Source: Apostichopus californicus
Lineage: Eukaryota; Echinodermata; Holothuroidea; Aspidochirotida; Stichopodidae
DNA: 34,988 nt
Assembly: GCA_020650975.1 (NCBI GenBank)
Contig: JAIPMN010000073.1
Coordinates: 12,929 to 47,916, forward strand
Direction of reading: 5' to 3'
A model generated the notes under the pieces. The model saw only the letters and a list, made by a program, of their open reading frames with translations. It made no database searches and was not told the DNA's origin. Made by a program: the position numbers and the translations under genes. This document shows positions 1 to 7,900 of this stretch, one piece after another (the stretch's first letter is position 1; each line of letters opens with the position of its first letter).

Positions 1-26
1 TGGGGGCGCGCGCCCCCCGGGTTAGT

Positions 27-146
27 AAAAGAGGAGAGAAAAAAAGAGAAGAAAAAGGAGAAAAAAAGAGGGGGAAAAAAGAGGAGGAAGGAGAGGGGGG
101 AAGGGAAAAGAAAAAGAAGAAAGAGAAAAAGGAGAAAAGGAGGGAG
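27..146. repeat. 120-bp uninterrupted homopurine (A/G) tract
   Basis: Every base from 27 to 146 on the + strand is A or G, with no internal inversion to pyrimidine. Long homopurine-homopyrimidine tracts can form triplex (H-DNA) structures and are prone to replication slippage. It lies just after a GC-rich start (1-20). No gene is seen here; it is probably low-complexity intergenic or intronic DNA. Confidence 0.9.
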
Positions 147-704
147 TAGTTAGATAAATTCCAAGACACCGGGAAGAGAAGAGGAGCAGTCATAATTACA
201 GCACTGATATATGCACAGGGTAGACAGTGACGAATAGAGGATTACGGAGGGGTTTGCGTCTCACCCTTGTACCCCTTATACCGACAACTCCATTTTTGCA
301 TTTCCATTTTTGCTCTCTCATGATTCAAGATGTAGATATATATAGGCTTAGATGGAGACAAAGTTTCAGCCGAAATTAGGCCTATGCTAAGGTTTGATTA
401 CTGTATTTGTACAGTAGTCTCCATTATACTCCATACAGTAGGGGGGGGGGGCACTTGCCCACTCCCCCCTGGAAAATCAAAAATTAAAAAAAAAGTTAAG
501 CATTTGACATTTCAATGATTTTCCCCAACCAACAGTTCTCTAGTTATGTTCATTGCATACTGACCCATAATGCATTACTTAAATTATTGAAAGTCAAAAT
601 CCTAAGACAAGAGATCTCAAAATAACCGATGTGTAAATGCAACTTGAACGAGAAGTGTATTTTTCGACGATCTAGGAGTATTTTTTGGCAAAAAAATCGT
701 CGTA
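147..704. other. Non-coding stretch, no gene seen
   Basis: No convincing exon, RNA gene or promoter is visible. A run of G at 441-451 followed by a C-rich segment (GCACTTGCCC then ACTCCCCCCT) resembles the GC-rich ends of dispersed repeats common in invertebrate genomes, but no boundaries can be drawn. Confidence 0.5.
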
Positions 705-744
705 TGCTCCGCGCCAACTGATGGTGGAACTCCTCTTAGATAGT
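705..744. repeat. Dispersed repeat fragment, copy 1 (interrupted by the MITE)
   Basis: This 40-bp segment aligns with 2040-2079 at about 86 percent identity, sharing the cores GCGCCAAC, GATGGTGG and CTTAGATAGT. After the MITE at 760-1201, the C-rich run near 1231-1243 and GGATGCCC at 1259-1266 loosely parallel the C-rich run and GGATATGCCC that follow copy 2. The MITE therefore probably landed inside this older repeat. The family is not recognised. Confidence 0.55.
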
Positions 745-759
745 ATCAAGTATTGTGTA

Positions 760-1201
760 CAAGGGTTGAAATAAGTGGGCGCCCAGGCGCTATTCGCGCC
801 CGCAAGCACTAAAATAGCGCCCCTGGACATGAAAATACAATACGCACGGGCGCTTCTTTGTCGGCAAATAAGCGCCCGCATACTCCTGTAAATATCAGCC
901 TTATCATGCGCTGCACAGAAGCCTGAAACTACATTGCATGCTAGTGCTATATAGTAACTGCTAGCGATTTGATAAATCACTGATCGATCGAGTGCATGCA
1001 CAATAGAACTGGTGCACATGGTTTATATATCGCACAACACCTGTACTGATACGTACGTACATGCCGTACTTGAATTTTGTTTCTCCTTTTTAGCTCCTGG
1101 TAGTAAGAAAATAGCTCCTGGTCCTACTGAAATTTCCGCGAACCAGGAGCCACTTTTTTAGAAAGTGGCTCCTGGTCCACAAATCCTTATTTCAACCCTT
1201 G
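760..1201. mobile_element. Non-autonomous hAT-type MITE (442 bp)
   Basis: The ends are perfect 16-bp terminal inverted repeats: CAAGGGTTGAAATAAG at 760-775 and its reverse complement at 1186-1201. An identical 8-bp direct repeat, ATTGTGTA, flanks the element at 752-759 and 1202-1209. An 8-bp target duplication with ends starting CA-rich/GGG is the signature of hAT transposons. No transposase reading frame is present, so mobility would depend on an enzyme encoded elsewhere. The interior is rich in GCGCC/GGCGC motifs and repeats of AGCTCCTGGT, and holds a 15-bp perfect hairpin near the right end. Confidence 0.85.
1142..1176. repeat. 15-bp perfect hairpin inside the MITE
   Basis: ACCAGGAGCCACTTT at 1142-1156 is the exact reverse complement of 1162-1176, with a 5-base loop. 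The AGCTCCTGGT core also occurs in direct orientation near 1092-1122. Subterminal repeats of this kind often serve as transposase binding sites in hAT elements; that role is inferred here. Confidence 0.7.
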
Positions 1202-1209
1202 ATTGTGTA

Positions 1210-3540
1210 ACACCTTTGTGACCAACTGATCCCCCCCCCCCCTTGTAAACATTTCTGCGGATGCCCTTGCTTGGATCTCCTGATAGGGGGCCCCTTTGGG
1301 CCAGGAGCCCCCCGAGCTCATCGTTACGCCACTAGTGCAGCATTGCACAATAAACAGTTAATTTCAATTATTCGAATTTTTAAAGCAAACAGCAGATATC
1401 ACATCATATCAGTGAGCATGAAAATGGCGTTCCGGGATGAACAGCCTCCAAACTGTAGATGTGTGTAGTGTTCGGTTTCGGAAATATCTGGTATTTTTTC
1501 ATTTCCTTCAACAAAGTTTTATAGTAGCCGTTATAAGAGGTTTCAATATTTGTACACCAATATATTAACTGTGTCTGAATTTTCGAAAATTCCCTGACCA
1601 CCATTCTTCATCATACTTCCCTCTACTCGTGCAATTTTGACCGGTCTGTTAGGGGTTGAAGGAGGTTTTTCTATATTGGTGTCCATAGATGAAATTTTGT
1701 GCAACATTATGGGTATGTTTTGCAGTGAATTTATTCATGAGAATTGTGAATTTTCAAATTCTGAACAAATAATGGGCTTAAAACCTTGAAAAGTGGGGCT
1801 TACGGGTATTGTGGGCCGCGACATAGAATCACCTACAAAAAGCAATGATCCACAGGAGATGCGATCAGGTCGAACATGATGTGTGATTGGTGACAATCTT
1901 CAAAAAGGTTATGAATGAAAAAAAAACTATTGGGAAATTCTTGGTTCTCAGGCAAAAGTGTTCATCTGGTTGGTCATTTCAAGCCCGAGAAGTGCCATTT
2001 CTGGTGATCTGGGGGTATCAAAACCAGAAATTTTCTTGTACGCTGCGCGCCAACCGATGGTGGCGCTCCGCTTAGATAGTAATTCGAGCCCCCCAGGTTA
2101 GAAAATCCTGGATATGCCCCTGTTTGGGAATTGTTTACCTTTAGGCCCATTAAAATCATATGGACCATTTGATTAATAGCTGGAGGGTCACTTGAATCTT
2201 AAACTGGGTAGTCCTGCTGGCCAGTTGCCAAAAAGTTAAGTGCAAACGCTGGAAATATTGATTTTCTTTCAACTTTCTTCCATTTTTATTGCTGATGTCT
2301 ATAGAGACCTTCAACATGACTAGCGATATTTGTTTCCACAAAGTTTGGCGAATAATTAGGCTACTGTATATCTGCAGATCGAGATAGAATGATTGTAGTT
2401 GTATTTGTATTTGTATTGCTGAAATGATCTACAGATAATATGTGTGTAGTGTGAGGGGAGGGGTCGAGAGGTAAACCTGCAAATGGAACTGCACACATGA
2501 TTTAGCAGGGTTAGTAATCAAGCAATATGTGATATTTCCCTAAACCATGAAATCCCCATATAAGACCTTAAACTATGAAGTAATTTCCACTAGCTTTGAT
2601 TGTGACGATGTCTCAGTCTCGAGACCTCATATTAAGTAAAATTGCTGGTGTAATAGAACGGACAAATGGGTAACCCATATCATCATTAAAAGAATATGGC
2701 ACATGTTAAGTAGGACTATAGTTGTTAATGTTATTATTAAAGGTCGTAAAACTGTTGTAAAAATGTACTGAACTAGAATGCAAAATGCAACGTTACAAAA
2801 CTAAAGTGCTTATTAGGAGAAACTGATCAGTACAATAATCCAAGTACCATCACAAATACCAAACGGGGAAATTGTGTCAAACCAGAGTATTGAGACAACT
2901 CCCGAAGTGAGACAACTCACTTGGTGAAGTGAGACACCTCCTGAAAATACTAATCCACAATACCAAATTCCAGCATTTCAATGCTTTCTCAACACAAAGC
3001 ATTAGAGAATGAAACAGCCTCTGACGCTATTCAAGTGGTACGTGTGCTAACTGGCACTAAAGTTAGTCCTGCTAAGTTTTCCAACACAGCCCATGGTGGG
3101 ATTGATGAACCGTGTGTTATCATAAACTACCTGAATTTTTAAACATACCTTTCTCAGATTAAATTAATGTATTAGAGAACTGAGCGGTGGGGGAATGTAA
3201 ATAGAACATTTTGATATCCTCTAGGAGGCCTTTTTACAGACAGGACTGTATTTCATGTGGAGGGGGCAGCCGAACGGGGCCAGCTATGTCCCACCAATTT
3301 TTTATGTAACCATATTTGCCACAATATCAACACGATAAAGAAAGAAATAGGTATACTATCTTCTTTTTCAACAAGTACAAGGTGCAATGAGGTGATTTAA
3401 TTGTGAGAAGAAGGCCTTTATGTAGTAAAGCAGCAAAATCTTGTACAACAATTTTCTTAAACTTTATAATAAAAGCGGATAGGTATATGACAGTTACAAT
3501 TTTTGGTTTTGATGAAATCGTAACCTTTGTAGCCATGCAG
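1210..3540. other. Non-coding stretch upstream of the desaturase-like gene
   Basis: No exon can be supported. The short open frames here have no recognisable domain and no codon-like composition. Small local structures include a poly-C run at 1231-1243 and three imperfect copies of a GTGAGACAACTC-like motif at about 2890-2942. Missing 5' exons or the promoter of the + strand gene could lie here, but nothing seen identifies them. Confidence 0.5.
2038..2128. repeat. Dispersed repeat fragment, copy 2
   Basis: Matches 705-744 over its first 40 bp and then continues into GAGCCCCCCAGG and GGATATGCCCCTG. The GC-rich composition contrasts with the AT-rich surroundings, which suggests a mobile-element remnant. 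No terminal repeats or target duplication were found, so the class is unknown. Confidence 0.5.
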
Positions 3541-4310
3541 GCGGATGAGTGTGTGTGTGTATGTGCGTTTGTGACGGCCAGCTTGTAAACACAATATCTG
3601 AAGATCGGACGAATTTCATATTTGGTGTTTAGAAGTACCACGTTGAGTACAAAAGCTCATTGTTTTTTGTGGAGGTCAAAGGTCATTCGGGGTCACCAGG
3701 GGTCAAATTGTGAAAACGTGATTTCTCAAGAAGGGAAGCATGGGTAGACCTGATATTTAGTATGTAGAGATACAACATTGAGTACAAGAAGCCTTTTATT
3801 TTTGGTTGAGGTCAAATGTCATTTTGGGTCATCAGGGGTCAAATTGTGAAAACCTTGTAAACATGATATCTCAAGAAGAAAGCTTGGGCAGACCTCATAT
3901 TTGGTATGTAGAGGTACCATATCAAATTTAAGGAGCCTATTATTGCTTTTGGTGGAGTTCAAAGGTCATTTATAGTCAACAAATTCCAACAGTAACTTCA
4001 CTCCACTCTTACCTGTCTCTCTACACTTAGAATTACACACCTTCCTAAACATAATATTCCAAGGGAAACTTGGACAGATCGCATATTTGGTATGTAATTG
4101 TACCACATTGAGTACAAAAAGCCTAATGTTGTGGGCGGAGGTCAATGGTAATTTGAGTATACCAGGGTCAAATTGTGAAAACCATGTTTTGCACAATATT
4201 TCAACAAGGAAAGATGTCATATTTTATGATATTTTCTATCACATTTAGTACAAAAAGCCTGTTGTTGAGGTCAATGGTTATTTCAGGACAGTCTGTGTCG
4301 TTGTGAAGTT
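3541..4310 (+). repeat. Tandem repeat element of about 140 bp units, GGTCA-rich (locus 1)
   Basis: About five diverged copies run from a GTGTGTGT-rich head (near 3549) and AGCTTGTAAACAC (near 3580). Each unit holds in order: a module like GATATCTCAAGAAG, CATATTTGGTATGTAGAGGT, CATTGAGTACAAAAAGCC, and a block of GAGGTCAAAGGTCA / GGGGTCA half-sites followed by AATTGTGAAAACC. Spacing of the GGTCA block varies from about 130 to 185 bp. The same element occurs inverted at about 18420-18990, sharing the same GT-rich head, so it is a defined repeat family rather than a local satellite. Confidence 0.85.
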
Positions 4311-4662
4311 ATTGTTTGTCACATCACACTGCTTTTCACTGTATTAAGATCAAGTATGTTGTACATCCTCACTATATACATTATGTCAGATTCAAGAAGA
4401 AAACTGCTCATGTTTACAACATCGAAACCACAATGCATTTTTGCATTCTGGTTTGGTATGCAGACAATTTTAGTGTAACGTGCAAGCTTGCAAATGTCAT
4501 ATATGATTCAAATTCATGCAAGTTTCTTTGATGAATTGAAACAAAACTTGAAGCTGAAGAAATGGGTTGTAATGGACTATTGAGCACACAGATACATAGC
4601 AACATGAAGCTTTAAGCTAATTTCAAATAACTCTGTTTTTGTTTCTGTTTTCTTTTATTTAG
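4311..4662. other. Probable intron end before the first recognised desaturase exon
   Basis: No coding signal is seen. The last 30 bases are strongly T-rich (TTTGTTTCTGTTTTCTTTT) and end in TTTAG, a good splice acceptor at 4661-4662. This implies that at least one exon, coding or 5' UTR, lies further upstream. Confidence 0.55.
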
Positions 4663-4935
4663 TTGGATTCTTGATGTACCCTTACTTAGGAGGAGGACCT
4701 CCACAAATCATTCTTCCTGTCAATCCAGGGGGCTTACCTAAGCTTCCTAATGGGATGACACGTAAGGTGCTGGTTATAGGAGGAGGTGTCAGTGGTCTGT
4801 CTGCTGCCTTAGAGCTGGCAGAGAGAGGCTTTGAGGTCACGATAAAGGAGAAACAAACATTGGTTGGTGGACGATACAGCACACACAAACTGAATGCTCT
4901 GGGAGAGGAATTCCAGCTGTCTACAGGATTCCATG
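4663..4935 (+). CDS. Desaturase-like gene, exon with FAD-binding Rossmann motif
   Basis: 273 bp, acceptor TTTATTTAG before and donor GTAATA after; enters with 2 leftover bases and leaves in phase 1. It encodes a Gly/Pro-rich lead (LMYPYLGGGPPQIILP) and then the dinucleotide-binding fold GGGVSGLSAALELAERGFEV, EKQTLVGGRYST and FQLSTGFH. The Gly/Pro lead has no counterpart in bacterial CrtU as I know the family, and may be an animal addition or the edge of an unseen N-terminus. Confidence 0.9.
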
Positions 4936-7900
4936 GTAATAATTGGTAAAATATCCCAACTTTTACCAAAATCTTATACTCTATATATAGAGTAAAATGG
5001 CCAAAAGAAATTAAATAGACTATTATTTGTTTGCAATGGAGGAAATTTGGAGAAAAAAACCTTTGTCTAAAGTCATTTTACCTTTTTGAACCAACAAGAT
5101 TTTAGTCTATGTGAAATTTGGGTTGATGCATATATCTGTGTAAGTCCATCAACATCACTATGTTCATAATTTGTATTATTTAACCTAAAACTCAAATCTA
5201 AAATTGTATCTATATAGTATAAACATGTGGAGATGTTAATTCATGAAGTCTTTAACAGTGAGATGAGATATATATAAGGTTAAATGTGTGCAGACATAAC
5301 AGCTGACATGGGTGTTCTAAAATTTATTAAGAATTTCAATGCTTATAATAGCAACAACCCTTAGCCTAGAATCCTTATTACTCATCGCTCAAATGTATAT
5401 TTTAGCACAATTTTGTGTCAAAGCTCTTCCTAAACAGCTGGGCTGATTTTCTTCAAACTTTGTGAGAAGGTACCCCAGGGTGAACCCTTGTGTCTCGCAG
5501 ACCCCCCGAAACCAAAGATCAGAGGTCTAAAGTCAAGCTTGGTTTCCACCATGGCTCAGTAGTCTGTGTCCATTGGAAGGGTTCTCACAATGATTTAGCA
5601 ATCTGTATCCATTGGAAGGTATATCTCAAAATGATTCAGCATTGTGTCCATTGGAAGTGTTCTCACAATGGCTCAATAGTCTGTGTCCAATGGACGAGGT
5701 CTCACAATGGTTCAGCATTCTGTGTCCAATGGACCAGGTCTCAGAATTATTCAGCATTCTGTGTCCATTGGAAGTGTTCTCACAATGGAACAGCATTCTG
5801 TGTCCAATGTACCCAGGTCTCAGTATTATTCAGCATTCTGTGTCCATTGGAAGGGACAGTATTATTCAGCATTCTGTGTCCATTGGATGGGTTCCCACAA
5901 TGGTTCAGCATTCTATGTTTATACTCATTGACAGTGAGCCCAACTATTTGTCATCATCATGTAATCATGTTAGTATTTGCTAATAGTTTCATTTGAAGGA
6001 TATCATGGTAATAAAAACTGACAACATTTATTTTCCCTCAGCCTGTTTTCATAATTACCATAACTTCAAGAGAATACGCAAGAATTTGGGTGTTGAGAAA
6101 TACTATGTGTCGTGGTCAGATAATCACTTTGCTTTTCGAAATTATGAGTGGGAAAATGTCTACAGCAGTGGCCCATGGCCATTGAATTTGCTTGGTAAGT
6201 TGTAATTTGCCAGTACTAGATGTAAGGCCATTGTACAATGCTTAAAATGATCTATATGATAGGTTACACAGAATTGTGGGTAATTTAATCAGTTGGTTCT
6301 AGGAAGTAGAAAGTATGTAATCTGAACTATTTCATCAGTCTACTCTTCCATGTTCCTAATATGGGCCTTCTGAACCTATAATAGGAATTGAGTGGACTAG
6401 CTCTTCTATTGATTAATGGATTAATTTATCAGATTTCTGTCTGTGATGCATGACTTACTAAAATCCACACAATTAGTAAATTGTTGATATTGTAACGTTG
6501 CCGCTTAAATTGTAGAAAGTTAAACGGAACTTTCCACCTAAATTAAGGAAACTTTCACGGAAAAGTTGACTGTTCAAAGAATAACATTGTAGCTCCAAAA
6601 TAAGTCGCGAAACACAGCTATTAGAATTGGCTTCTATTTATTAATGCAAGACACTGACTTAAAAGGCTAAATAACAACAAGGTAAACAAGAACTGACTGA
6701 ATAATTACTAACAGCTGACAACTAACAACTAAACAACTGACCGAGTGACACAGACTAAATATGATAACTAGAGTAACTGCTAGAGTAGCAAACTAAATGG
6801 TAGCTGACAACCTACAACTGGCAACTAAACAACTGGCATCTGGCTACTGACTACATCCCTTTTTAAACAGAACCCATGCCCAGCTACTGACCACCAATCC
6901 TGATAAGCTAAGCCGGTGTCTTCACACCTTTTTACAAAGAATAACATAAGCACATGCATACAGTAAAACTTTCCCAGGAAAAGGAATAAGATAAGAACAT
7001 GCAGTTAAACTTTCCCAGGCTTTTAAATCAAGATAAGATACGCTTATAACACTTATTCTTATGACTCATTAGGCTGTTTAATTAACACTTACAGATTCTA
7101 AGGAGTACGGATTACATGTTTGCCAGGAGTAAACAACGTAGTATACTTGGCACATTATTAGACAAATTAAACTCCTGTTTGTATAAGGACAGTTATCTAA
7201 AATCTAAGATTACCATGTGGAAATTAACCAAAACATCACTAAAGATAACTAATATCAAAAATAAAGTTTAACATAAATCAGAGTATTGTTCAACTAAGTT
7301 AGAGCACATGAGAAGAAACTATAAAGTAGATGTAAAGTGTATTTATCATGCATAATTAAATTCTTCTTGTGGAACAACTTGTATTCTGATCATCATATAT
7401 GCATCACTATTCCTCTCTATAGCTATGATAATACGCAGTCCTAATCTGAGCCTATGGACAGCCATAAAGACTTGGAGGGTTTCCCTTGGGTTCATTCTGT
7501 ACAACCATGGCAGTTTATATGAGACCTATGACAATTTAACATATGGTAAGTCTAAATTGAGCTAACTCTAACCCAAGTCAATTTGTGTAGTGTGGTACAA
7601 AAAGTGCCAAAATTGGGCTTTAACTTATACCGAAACATTTGGAAGCTGGCATATAGATGTGATTGTTATGCCTGGGTAAACATGGATGTTTGATTTCAAA
7701 TGACCTGAAATGTTTCAAGTAGATCCAACTATAACCAAACTGACTTAGAAGTGAACCTGCAAGTATTATGAGACAGATATCTCAAGGCTCAACAATCCAG
7801 TGAGTCCACTTTATACTAAAACACTGTACGGTCAAGTCTTGACTTGACAAGACTTTCTCCACACTACTTGAAACTGGACATCTAGTGACTAGCATGCCTT

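Noticed and set aside
5490..5996. Overlapping + strand open frames of 82-168 codons in three frames
   Set aside because: They are read-through of the 39-bp minisatellite; the peptides simply repeat the unit (SVCVHWK-like) in each frame.
6480..7180. An LTR retroelement or DNA transposon in the desaturase intron
   Set aside because: The skewed AC-rich composition is suggestive, but no terminal repeats, target duplication or coding remnant could be found.
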